Assembly: GCA_037013495.1 (NCBI GenBank)
Contig: CM072801.1
Span: 16,607,501-16,671,500, forward strand
From: Hippophae tibetana
Lineage: Eukaryota; Streptophyta; Magnoliopsida; Rosales; Elaeagnaceae
Length of the DNA stretch: 64,000 bases
Reading direction: 5' to 3'
The translations under genes were made by a program, and so were the position numbers. A model generated the notes under the pieces. It made no database searches, was not told the DNA's origin, and saw nothing but the letters and a program-made list of their open reading frames with translations. Of the stretch, positions 48,532-60,200 are shown piece after piece; position 1 is the stretch's first letter, and each line of letters starts with the position of its first letter.

Positions 48532-50100
48532 TACTCAAATGAATTATGGTACTACAGAGAAAGAGCTCCTTGCCATTGAGAAATTCAAAATTTATTTGGT
48601 TGGCACCAAAGTGACTCTCTATATGGATCATTCTGTAAGAAGTATCTCATGACAAATAAGGATGCCAAACAAAGATTGATAAGATGGGTGCTCATTCTAC
48701 AAGAATTTGACTTGGAAATTCATGATAAAAAATGAACAAAAAATCAAGTAGTAGACCATCTGTCTATATTAGAGAGAGAAGAAAAAATGGATGATAATAT
48801 GGTGATTGAGGAATGTTTTCTAGATGAGCAACTATTTTTTGTAGCTCAAATAGAATTCCCATGGTATGGAGACATTGCAAATTTTATTACTGCCAACATT
48901 CTTCCATTGAACCTCATATGACAACAAAATAAGTTCTTCCATGACATTAAGCAGTATTTTTGGGATGACCCTTACTTCTATAAAGAATGTGGTGATGGTA
49001 TTTTGAGAAGGTGTGCCCCTAATGATGAAGTTAAAAGTATTATTTACCATTTCCATAACTCAGACTATGAAGGTCACTTTGGGAGCACAAAAATAACAAC
49101 TAAGGTACTTCAATCTGGTTCTTTTTGGCCCACATTATTTAAATATGCTTAAAATTATGTAAAGACATGTGACATATGTCAAAGGATAGGTAATATTTCA
49201 AAAAGGGATGAGATGCCTCTGAATAGTATACTTTAAGTGGAACTGTTTGATGTGTGGGGCATCAATTTTATGGGACCATTTCCTCCATACTTTGGTAACC
49301 AATACATCTTGTAGGAGTGGATTATGTGTCAAAGAGGGTAGAAGCCATTGCTAGCAATAAATGTGATGCCAAGGTTGTCATGAAATTTTGGAAGAAAAAC
49401 ATTTCACTAGGTTTGGAACTCCTAGGATCATTATTAGTGATGAATGATGTCACTTTTGCAATAAAAGCATTTAATTCCTTATTTTCCAAGTATGGGATTA
49501 AGCATAAAGTGTCTACCTCTATCATCCCCAAAAAAATGGGCAAGTAGAGGTATCCAATAGAGAAGTGAAAAGAATTTTGGAGAAAACTATGAACAATTCT
49601 AGGAAGGATTGGTCATCTAAGTTTGATGATGTTTTATAAGCATATAGAACTGCATTTAAAACATCAATTGATACCACCCCGTATAAGCTAGTTTATGGAA
49701 AGGTTTGTCACTTACCCTTAGAATTGGAGCACAAAGCATATTGGGCATTGAAACAGTTGAATATGTCCATAGATGCAAATGGTGAGAAAAGAATGCTTCA
49801 AATAAATGAATTGGATAAATTAAGGTGGAATGCTTATGAAAATACCAAGTTTTACAAAGAAAGGACAAAAAGATGACATGACAAGAAAATTGTGCATTGT
49901 ATCTTTGAACCGGGTCAAAAAGTGTTACTATATAACTCAAGACTCAACTTGTTTCTAGTCAAGGTAACCAACCATGGAGCCATTGAATTATAAAACAAAG
50001 ATAAAGAGCAATTTATAGTTAATGGGCATAGGGTGAATCACTATTATGAAGATCAATTATCAAATGAAACATATGTGATAACCTTAGTAGATGCACCTTA
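48532..50100 (+). pseudogene. Ty3/gypsy RNase H-integrase remnant
   Basis: Begins in RNase H ([16 protein letters not shown], then [20 protein letters not shown] and VVDHLSILE with a mutated Ala). The integrase HHCC domain follows (HFHNSDYEGHFG near 49047-49082, CDICQ near 49170), then the core (GINFMGPFPPY, YVSKRVEAIAS, FNSLFSKYGI, KMGK for the usual NGQ). The end region has AYRTAFKTSIDTTPYKLVYGK, LDKLRWNAYEN and a tail with VLLYNSRLNLF. At least five stops (for example near 48735 and 49645) and small frameshifts are present. A working copy would cut and join element DNA in the nucleus; this one cannot. Confidence 0.88.
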
Positions 50101-50125
50101 GGATGTGATATGATCGTCTGGTCAA

Positions 50126-50160
50126 GGACGTTAAACATGACATTGGTTGGGAGGCAACCC
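50126..50160 (+). promoter_or_regulatory. Conserved post-pol block (GACGTTAAAC)
   Basis: GACGTTAAACATGACATTGG followed by TTGGGAGGCAACCC lies right after the pol end, as in the minus-strand element at 41012-41050. It is conserved beyond what the surrounding non-coding sequence keeps. Confidence 0.6.
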
Positions 50161-51676
50161 AACGTTATTTTACTTATATTTTTATTATTATTGTTTTATA
50201 GGTGAATAAATGTGGAGAACAATGGCACAACGAGAATGAGAATTATAGCAATAGATGCAGTGTGTCATGATTAAGAGAGTTTTTTCTTTTACCTTTTCAT
50301 ATTTATATGTGTACATTGGGGACAATGTGTAATTTAAATTTAGGGGAGAGAAGTTCATGCTCTACATTTTTTTGTACTATGCATTTTAAAAAAATTTAGG
50401 AATTTTTTTTATTTTTAGGTTGTTTTTAATCATGATTTGGGTAGAAAATGAACAAATATATGAAAACTAAATGCATGTATGCTTGATATGAAACATATAA
50501 ACTCAATAATAAAAATTAGTTGTCATGACTAGGATAAGGAATGTAACATATTTGTTAAGATATTTACATTAATCATGTGATATGCTTGCTAGTTTTGATT
50601 GTATTGATTCAAATTTTCATGCACATATTCATGATTGATTTTGGTGTTCTTATTGAGAGAAAATTTGGTGAGTTATGTGAGTTGATAAGATCTATCAAGT
50701 TTTAGAATCTATTTGATCATCCCTTGAGGTGAAATTCTGAATAGTATTTAGCAAGAAAAATGATTTAGGCCTTATTTGGATTGATTGAGCCTTTCAAGCT
50801 AACCATTGTTAATATCTTTAGTCACTCGTTTGAGCCTAACAAAGAACCTTTCATATCTTTAAGTCACATTTTATGCCTAACTAATAAGCATTACCTTTAT
50901 CCTTGCACCTTTAGCTTGTATGAAAAGAAAAATAAATATGCAATCATGTGTTATGCTATAGAGTAAGGTGAAATGTAATGCACTCTATAAAAAAAAGAGA
51001 AAAGAAGAAGAAGCAAAACTCACAACACAATTATCACTCTAAAGAAAAAGAAAATAGAATTGAAAATAAGTTTTTGGGTGTTGTAAAGTTACAAAAAAGA
51101 AAAGAAAAGAGATGTGGAATACAAGAATATGAAAATAATGATAAAAAGAGGATGCACTAAAATATCAAGTAAAAACTCAATTGTAGTTAAAAAGTGCATG
51201 ATGAAAAAAAACAAGAAAGCTAAGGTGTAGAAAGAGCCTAAATGTCTTCATTTTTCAACCCCTCATCTAAGCCTTAAATGAGAATCATGTAAAGTTCTTA
51301 TTGATCTTTAGCTAAGTACATATTTATATTAGTGGAGATAGATATGAAAATAGACTTATGATACTTGTTCTAAGATTGAATTGATTAGCATGCTTATATA
51401 GGTTGATTTCATGAGTGCATTATATGGTATCATGTGCAGCACACACACACAAAAATCAATTTGTCAAAAACTTTGCATATCATTGTATTGATGGAACGTT
51501 GATTGATAAATATGTGAAGCTCTTTATCATAAGATTGTATGACTTTTGAGAGAGATAGTTTTCTTGAAATATGCATGTACTAATAGAAGTATAGCTATGT
51601 ATATACAACCCATAATATTTTATTTAGTTATAATTGGCTTTACTTGAGGACAAGCAAAAAGTTAAGGTTGGAGATG
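50161..51676 (+). other. 3' non-coding region of family-2 element
   Basis: No coding domain. Contains the hairpin block at 50313-50328, an A-rich tract (50990-51110), and at the end GAGGACAAGCAAAAAGTTAAGGTTGGAGATG, a purine-rich tract that abuts the 3' LTR start at 51677. Confidence 0.6.
50313..50328 (+). promoter_or_regulatory. Small conserved hairpin block
   Basis: ACATTG-GGGA-CAATGT is a perfect 6-bp stem with a loop that fits the GNRA pattern. It is the counterpart of 7350-7365. Confidence 0.5.
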
Positions 51677-54600
51677 TGATGACTCTATGAAAGTATAGTC
51701 ATTAACATACTTTTTTTACTTAATATTTACTTGTTTTATTCATTAAATAGTATTTTTGAGGCCAAAAATATTAAAATATAAGTTTTTTAGTAAAACGGGG
51801 TGAAAATATAATTTTTGAAATTTTTTGGGATTTTTTATGAATTTTTAACGTATGACCAATCAGGAGTTGCCACATGGCATACAATGCAAGCAAAGGAGTT
51901 GGTTGGGCATGCCACACTGATGCCATGTAAGTAAGGACAACAAATCATAGTTCGTTATATGTAAGGAGGATGAACCACGTGCCATATGTCAGTATGGCAT
52001 TCAATCCGGGTTTAGAGGTCGATCAAATAACACTACCACGTGTCGCCACATGATTGCTCACCACGTTCCACCTGCGTGCCATACTATCCGTTACCACAAA
52101 TGACATTACCGTATGTCACTGAATCAATGAGCATTGACTCAAACTGATCTCCCTTGCCACGGGTTGCGCTTTGATTCACCTAGTGAATTTTGTGTATCAC
52201 GTGTCGTGATGTGATTGGTTGGTGTAGTCAATTTCACTTGTTTTGATCTCAACCCTGGATCTAAAGCTGATTTAATGGTCCAGATTACATATAAGCTATA
52301 TTTAAGCCCATATTCACCCTATAACCCCTAAGGGACCATCATTAGTATAATTTTGGTAAGTTTATGGAGCTAAAAAGAGAAAAAAATACAAAAAAATATA
52401 AGACGGGATACAATTTTGGTGGAGATTCAAGAGTAGATTAACACTACAAATCAAGAAATTGATTGTATTTCTTCTTCTACTCTTTTCTTTATCAATTTTT
52501 ATGTCTTTCTTTATGAAAAATATAAGTTTTATGAACACAATTATGTGTAGTTAATTTATTAATATAGAAATCTTATGAATCCAATTTTCACCATGTAATG
52601 ATCTAATATTTTACCCCAATTATAATTATAATTTAATCTGATTTTTATGTTATTAATTGTTTGGCCAATAATTTATCTATAAAGGCAATTAAATAGATTT
52701 GAGAGAATTATTTAATTGTTTATCCTAATTAAACAACATGCATAGTTTCTAGGTAGAGATGTATAATTCTTATGTATATGATTCATAATTAATGAAATTA
52801 ATGAGTAGTTGATGAGTGCTTAAAAAGTACTAAATTTTTCATAATTTAATGTACTTTAATGAATTACATAAATTTTTATTTGTATAATTTTATCATATTT
52901 TTATATAAATTTGACTTTTCGGAATCATGGGTACTTTTATTATTTTTCACGTATTTTTGTTCAAAAATAACTTAAATACTCGAAGAAAAATATTGAAAAT
53001 AATGCATCACAAATATGTTGAGAAAAAAAATGAGGAAATGTAAAAAAGATGGAAAAATTAGACAAAATGGGTCAAAATAATAAAAAATGTCAAAAAAGGA
53101 CAAAATCCACCGTGCAGTCGCCCATTCACACCGAGTCTCGTGTGCACGCCTAGCACATGCCAACACATGCTCACACGCAACCAGAAAACATCCGCACCTA
53201 GTTGGCACATGCCCAGCACACACCCAACACATGTCGTACCAATTTTAGCGTGTGTCAACACATGCCCAGACTGTGTCTTGTGCGTGCCAACACATGCCTA
53301 CACCGTATCGTGTGCACATCCACATATGCAAAAATCCCATATGATATAATCCTAGCGCCCAACACGTATGCCAGCTTATTCAAACGTGTGCAAAATAATT
53401 TTTAAAATATTTTCCCACCTTTTTTGGCCTTTTTCTCACCTATATAAAGAACCTATCCTCCATTGTAATAAAACACATTATTTTCTCAACTTTTCTCTCT
53501 TTACTTTTTTATTTAGTTTTAAAGTTCTTCTCTTTTTGAGAAAAACTAGTTATGCTTTAATAGATTTCTAGTTTTTAATTCAATAAACAAAAAAGCAAAT
53601 CTGTTTGGAGGTTTTCCAGCAACAGAATTAACAACACAATTCTGTAAGGATTTTTTTATGGTATAATTTTAAAATGAATTTTTTACAGTTATTTTTTATG
53701 TTTATTCTCATATGTTATGTTTAATTTGTCTGTGATTAAATTTAACATGACTGTCTGTTTGTAAATATGATATAATAATAATGTTGTTATTATTGCAAAA
53801 TGTTAAATAGGTAAAACATCTCTATAAAATAAATTAATTTTTTTATTCAAGATTTTATATTAAGGATGTTAGAGAGAAATATATTATTTTTCATTAAAAA
53901 CTTAAATTTGAAAATTAGATTTTAAGATTTAATTATCCGATCTAATTTAGAGTAGTGCTCTTTTATTTGTTGGTACAATCGCCCAATAAGTTAGAGTGAA
54001 ACTCTATTTCAAAAGATTTTTTATAAGAACTATTATTCGAAAATGTATTAACGACATATTTTTAGTAATGGTTTTAAAACTTAAAAGTTAGTACTCGGAT
54101 AATTAAATTCTTAGGTTTAATTTGGACATCTTGAATAAAGTCTAATTAACTGACTTTGCCTAAAGCTATGATTAGATGGTTTGTTATTTTCTTAGAAATA
54201 AAGCTGAAATTTAATACTTAATTAATTAATAGGAACCATATAAGGATATTAGTTAATTAATATTAAACAAAAACATTTAGACCCCGCTTAAGGACATTTT
54301 CATACCAAAAAGAAAAAATCAACAAATATCAATTTATATATTTAATAACCTAAATAATATGAGCAAACATAATTAACTTAATTATTATATTCTTAAATAC
54401 CCCACTGTTATGAATGATAAAAATTTACATTATTATTTATTGAATCTATATCTATGTTTATTTTTGTGTTATTACATTAGAAAACATAAAAACCAAAATA
54501 TCATGACAAGATGTTTAGGATTTAATTTTGCTTTTAAAAATTTGAATAATAAATTAGAAATCACATATATTTCTTTCTTAGATCGACCTTCAGTGTATAC

Positions 54601-55116
54601 TTGTAATTTTCTATAAAATGGATCGTGCACTTGCAGGAGTTTTATAAATATAAAACCAAAGTATTTGCAGGATCAGTATTGCCGATTTTGTTTCATCAGT
54701 AGTATGCACTTTAATTGGCATGAGAATATGATTAAATTAATTACTATAAGGTGTATAGTTTTCTTGATAGAGAAATACATGCTATGTTAGATTCAATTAA
54801 TTATCTAAGTAATTGATAATTATATTGGAAGGATTTTAGCGATTCACATGTTTAAAAAATTGGGGGATTAAATATTCCTAGATATTTTCTCATATATCAT
54901 CTTAGTTATCAAATATGATTTAATTAATTATTACTATTTACTTTTATTTATTTTAATTTTGCTTCCTTAAAATATAAAAACACAAAAAATTGATTTTTTA
55001 TTTTTTTAGTTTTAAAAATTAGTTTTTAATAAAATAATCTCCGTAGAAACGATATTTTCTTCTCATTATATTATTTGTTGCGTATTCATTGCACACACAA
55101 TTTGTGTGGCGTTTAG
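51677..55116 (+). repeat. Family-2 3' LTR, interrupted by solo LTR
   Basis: Starts TGATGACTC after a purine tract and ends near TTTAGCA (about 55111-55118). Without the nested insertion (52810-54698 plus one target copy) it is about 1.55 kb. It includes a GC-richer part with CACGTG-like words (51850-52260) and a leader after ACATATAAGC (about 52287). Confidence 0.75.
52810..54698 (+). repeat. Solo LTR, family 1, with GTAGT target duplication
   Basis: 1,889 bp from TGATGAGTGC to TTTCATCA, flanked by GTAGT at 52805-52809 and 54699-54703. It aligns throughout with 1431-3317. A TATATAAA box lies at 53441-53448. The GC block (53108-53350) is rich in CACATGC/CAACACATGCC words, largely CpG-decayed. 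Confidence 0.93.
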
Positions 55117-56300
55117 CAAGTTGGAAGACTCAAGCAAATAAGCAGAATACTTAACTTCATTAATATTCTTAACTTTTACAATTATTACATTGAGCTTAAA
55201 CAGCTTATCAAAAACATATTATTTTTTCACAAACATCCTATTTTTGGTTAGAATGACCTTATCATATTCAAACACCATCCAAGAGCCATGCTTATTTAAC
55301 AATAAGCCTAAAATAAGATTCTGACGAAATTCTAGCACATAGAGTACATTCTTTAATGTAAGCTTCTTCCCAGAGGTCATCTTCAATTTGATTTGGGCTT
55401 GCCCTTGAATGATTGATGTTGTAGAATTTCCCATTAAAAGCTTTTCTTCATCTTTCACTTGTTCAAGAATAGTGAATAGATCATAGTCTGAGTATATATA
55501 CCTTGTTGCACTAGTATCAATTCACCATTTCCTCATATTTGTCCCGATCAAATTCACTTTAGAGATGACAGCACAAAGGTCGATATTAGAAATATCCTGA
55601 GTGATATCATCAATTATATTTACCTCACGATTTCTGTTCCTTTACAAGCTTGCAAAAACCTTATGTCCAAACCTTGAAAATTATGACACTTCTTTTAAAT
55701 CCTTATTTTCTAGAACCACTTGCTTTAGATCCTAATTTTGACCATTTACCTTGCTTGTTTTTATTCATATTATTTGTTCTTTGGAGCTTTAGTCATGTTC
55801 CACAATAATAGCCTTTGGCCCAACTAGGTTATACCTTTCTTTGTAGAAGCGTCATTGTTTTTTTCAATTTTGAATCTAATGATTAAATCCTTTAAGTTTA
55901 CCTCTTTTCTTTTGTGCTTAATATAAGACTTGAATTCAAGGGAAAAATCATCCCTTTATCATGAATCTTAATTAATATATCTTGGATTTTTCTTATTTTT
56001 GATCCTAGTTTGGAATCCCCCATTTATGCTCCATAAAGTGAGCCATCACAAATTTCTTAACACGAGTTTGATATTTTTGATCTAAAGACTTTCCCATAAA
56101 ACCTTTAGTTGTTTTTTCTTGCAATACTCATCGTATAAGGAATCATTAAGGTTTTCATAGTATTGTTCCAACATAGAATGCATGTATTAATAGATTTCAT
56201 TTTTTATTTACTTTCAAGTTGATTAGGAACTTCATAAGTTAAGAATGTGTTACCATAAAATATATCTTATTTCTCTACCTTTTAAATTTTTAAACCATTG
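55117..56300 (-). pseudogene. Copia element, 5' part (gag-protease-pre-integrase)
   Basis: Right part of the copia element split by the Athila-like insertion. In minus-strand order it shows gag remnants (about 56200-55870), a lysine-rich linker, then the protease carboxy part and pre-integrase: KLLMGNSTTSIIQGQAQIKL at 55445-55385, then LTLKNVLYVLEF, KHGSWMVFEYDKVIL and MFVKK (55219). It continues as LFKLNVIIV to a Ser-Asn just before the break, the point where LWHG resumes at 48374. Stops occur in gag. The 5' LTR and primer site were not recognised. Confidence 0.8.
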
Positions 56301-57028
56301 TGCAGTTTACAAAATATCAGTCACGGTAAAGCTCAAACAAAATGTGATTTTAACACCCAAAAACGGCAACCAGAAATGAGTATAAAATCGGTCCATAAAA
56401 AAGTTATAAAATAAAAAACTGGGAAACAAATAAAATGTTAATAAACACACACAAAACTAACAATATTGATAACTTAATAAGAAGTTCCCGCAAAAAATAT
56501 CGGCAAAAATAACACAACAATATAATAAATAGAAGAAATAAAGAGTACCATTATTGGGGAGAGAAAAATAATAATAATAATAAGCAACAGCTGTAAGGCA
56601 CTAATGAAAACTGAAAAGATGATGAACAAATTGAAAGCAGTGATAAATGTAGAGGTAGTAAAGAAATAATTAATATAAACAACGGTATACTGCGAGTAAT
56701 CAATAAACTCAAATAAAAAAAAAGGAAAAAAAAATATATGTTAAGGGTTAAAATCATCTTAAAATTATAGAAAACAATACATAAAAAAACGACAACAAAA
56801 CGTTAAAAAATTTCAACAGATTGTGCCATTGGAAGACCATCAGTTTTGAAAACAAGAAAGGCACTTTTCAAAGAAGACTAATGGTGGGGTTTCTAAAGGA
56901 GATTCGGACCTAGATTTTTAAATATGTCACTCTACCGGACTACAATGATTGTTACTTATAATTGATAAGTTCTGATCTCTCTGGTTTTCTCATTAAAATT
57001 CATATAAAATATTAATTACATAAATTTA
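56301..57028. other. Tract between retroelements, no gene seen
   Basis: A/T-rich with an ATAATA run (56568-56582). It may include the copia 5' leader or LTR, but no repeat partner was found. Confidence 0.4.
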
Positions 57029-57263
57029 TATTAGAATTTTCTTGTTACTCAAACTCAATTAGGCAATTTTATTTAATAAAATCTTAGTTTATAGGACTTA
57101 GATCAGGTTTATTTCTTTAAAATTAGTCAGATCACGTCTTTACGAGATGCTAAATGTTGTAGCTTTATTTTTGTACTCTCTGTTTATAAAGGCTTATAAA
57201 AGTTATAAGGTAGAATAATAGAGTTCAAATTCATTTCTCAGATATAATCTTTCATACTTAACA
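57029..57263 (+). repeat. Copia 5' LTR
   Basis: Starts TATTAGAATTTTC (canonical TG mutated to TA) and ends ACTTAACA. It aligns with the 3' LTR at 61341-61600, sharing CTAGATCAGG-like and AATAGAGTTCAAA landmarks, with several small indels. Confidence 0.88.
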
Positions 57264-57278
57264 TTTGATATCTGAGCT
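57264..57278 (+). other. tRNA-Met-type primer-binding site
   Basis: TTTGATATCTGAGCT follows the LTR end at once and differs from the common TGGTATCAGAGC site at a few positions. Confidence 0.7.
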
Positions 57279-57289
57279 TCGAAAGGGGC

Positions 57290-60200
57290 CTGATTAGAAC
57301 GTGAGTGAAACACAAGAGATAAGAGAAAAACACAAGTAAGATCGTAAGAATAAAAGAATGACAACATAGAGAAATGGCCTTTTAAGCATTCCAAAGTTTA
57401 TGGAGACTATGACGAGCATTGTACAATGTTTATGAAAAAGGTTCATAGAGCCAACATAAAGAATGCTTAAGGAGTGGTAGCACCTGGTAGAGACAGGAAT
57501 CAAAGAACCAACAAGAGAGATTTTGAATATAACACATAGGGCAGAGTTGGCATATTTGAAGCTCAAAGACTTGAAAATGAAGAAATACATTTTACCTCGA
57601 TTGAGAAGACTATTCTCAAGACAATCATTCAAAAAGACATTGCAAAAGAGTTATGCAATTCCATGAAGAGAAAGTTTCAAGACAATAAAAGGGTTCATAA
57701 TGTACAACTATAACGTATGCAGAGAAACTTTAGGGTTTTGCAAATAAAGAATGGTGAGTCCATCATTGACTATTTTGCTAGAGTAATGCTTATGGCAAAT
57801 GACATGAGAAATTTAGGAGAAGATATGCCAGATACGAAGGTTGTAGAGAAGATCTTGAGAATTATCTCTTAAAAGTTCACCTATATTGTGTGTGCAATTG
57901 AGGAATCAAAAGACATCAAAAGTCTTTCAATTGATGAAGTTCAAAGCTTATTGTTAGTACATGAGCAGAAGCTAAAAAAGGAACCAATGGAGAAGAAAAA
58001 GTGTTGAAGGTTTCAGAGAGAAACTCTACATGCATAGGATTTAGAAGGAGAGGATCAAATTGAGAAGGTTTTAGAGGCAAAGATGGTGGTAGAGGAAAAA
58101 TATCTTTCAATAAGGCTTTGATTGAATGTTATAGATGCCACAAGCTAGGGAATTTTCAATATGAGTGCCCCACCCTGGAGAAAGGAGCCAACTATGCAAA
58201 ACTTGATGAAGAAGAGGGAATGATACTGATGGCTCACATGGACCTTCACCAAGCTAAATGAAAGGAAGTTATGGTTTCTAGATTTTGGTTGTAGTAATCA
58301 TATGACTGGAAATAAAATATGGTTCTCAAGTCTAGATGAAGGGTATAGATAGACTGTCAAGCTTGGAAACAATTCAAGAATGATTGTGTTGGGAAAAGGA
58401 AGTGTTAGGATGAAAATTAGAGGTATTACGTAGGTCTTGACTCATGTGTACTATATACTAGAATTGCAAAATAATTTGTTGAGTGTAGGGAAATTGTAGG
58501 AAAAAGGAGTTGACATACTCATTCAGAACAATATTTGCAAGGTGTTTCATTCAAATTGAGGGCTCATCATGTAAACAGAGATGACAATCAATAGGATGTT
58601 TATGGTATTGGCTTCACTTGTAGTTGATGAACCAAGTTGCTTCAAAACAACTTTTCACCTATGGCATTACAGATTTGGGCACTTAAGCTTTAAAGTGATA
58701 AGAACTCTACACTACAAGAAGATGGTGAATAGGCTGCCCATCTTGACATCTAGGCTGTGTGAAGACTGCTTAAAGGGGAATCAACACAGAGAAGTAATTC
58801 CCAAACAGAGTCAGTGGATAGCAACACAAAGGCTTCAATTGGTTCATGTAGACATTTGTGGAGCAATTACACCAGATTCCAATAGTAAAAAGAGGTACTT
58901 GCTCACTTTCACTGATGATTTGAGTAAAAAAACATGGGTATTTTATTTATCAGAGAAGTTAGAGACACTTATCATGTTTAAAAGGTTTAAAAACTTGGTC
59001 GAGAAGGAAGCATGTTTATTGATAAGATGTTTAAGGACAAACAGAGGGGGAGTTCACTTCAATTGAATTCAATGAATTCTGCAGTTTCAATGGTATAAAT
59101 AGGCAACTGACAGCAATATACACTCCGCAACAAAATGAAGTAGCTAAACAAAAAAATAAAGACATCGTGAATTTGGTGAGTATTATGTTATCTGAAAAGA
59201 AAATTCTAAAAAATATATGGCTTGAAGCTATTGATTGGACCATTTACATTCTGAATTGAAGTCCAACCATTATAGTGAAAGATCAAACATTTAGGAAGCT
59301 TGGAGTGGAAACAAGCCATCTGTGGAGCATTTCAAGGTATTTGGTTGCATTGCACATATGCACATTCCTGATAGAAAAGGACTAAACTTGATGATAAAGC
59401 ATGAAATGTGTTCACTTTGGATTGAGTGAAGGAACAAAGGCATATAGACTCTACAATCCAATCACAGAGAAAATTGTGATAGTAAAGACGTTGTGTTTGA
59501 AGAAACTAAAAGTTAGGATTGGAACAAAGTGAAGCCAAATAGGACTAGCATTGTTCCAAAGTGAGGAAAAGATGAAAAGAAAGAAGAAAGAAGAATATAT
59601 GATGAATGATATGGAGGAGGAAGTGGAGTCAATAGCTCAACCTCATCAGACACAACACCAAGAATGTAGTAAGGGAGGATTAGGAGACAACCTCTATGGA
59701 TGAATGATTTTGTTACTAGAGAAGGGCTATATAAGGAAGAAGAAATGAACAACCTAGCCTTATACATAGAAGTTGGAGATCCTAGCACATTTAAGGAAGT
59801 TGTTGGAAACTCAAAATGGAGAAAAATAATGGACAGTAAAATACAAGCCATTGAGAGAAATAAGACTTGAAAATTGACAACTTTACAATCAAAAGCTCGA
59901 GCCATAGGAGTAAAGTGGATTTACAAAACCAAAATGAATGAGAAAGGAGAAGTAGAGAAATACAAGGCCAAGTTTGTTGTAAAATGGTACTCACAGAAGC
60001 AAGGGATAGACTACAAAGAAATTCTTGCACCAGTATCCAGATGGGATATAATCATAATGACACTTGCTCTAGTTGTACACAACAAATGGTACGTTTTCCA
60101 ACTAAATGTGAAAAGTGTTTTTTTCATGGAAATTTGATTGAGAGTTTTTGCATTGAGCAACCTCAAGGCTATGTGAAGTTAGAAGAGAAACAAAAGGTGT

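Larger units (their letters stand above)
48378..55116 (+). mobile_element. Athila-like element (family 2) inserted in copia
   Basis: A 5' LTR fragment (48378-48531) joins directly to RNase H (48532), followed by integrase, the post-pol block, a long 3' non-coding region and a 3' LTR beginning TGATGACTC at 51677. The rest of the 5' LTR, gag, protease and reverse transcriptase were deleted. The left border falls between copia codons and the copia frame resumes at the right border. The flanking ACAGT and CAAGT look like one 5-bp duplication with a small change. The 3' LTR carries a nested family-1 solo LTR. Confidence 0.8.

Noticed and set aside
51427-51450. Short CA repeat as a functional site
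   Set aside because: Simple repeat in the non-coding part of a retroelement; nothing supports a role.
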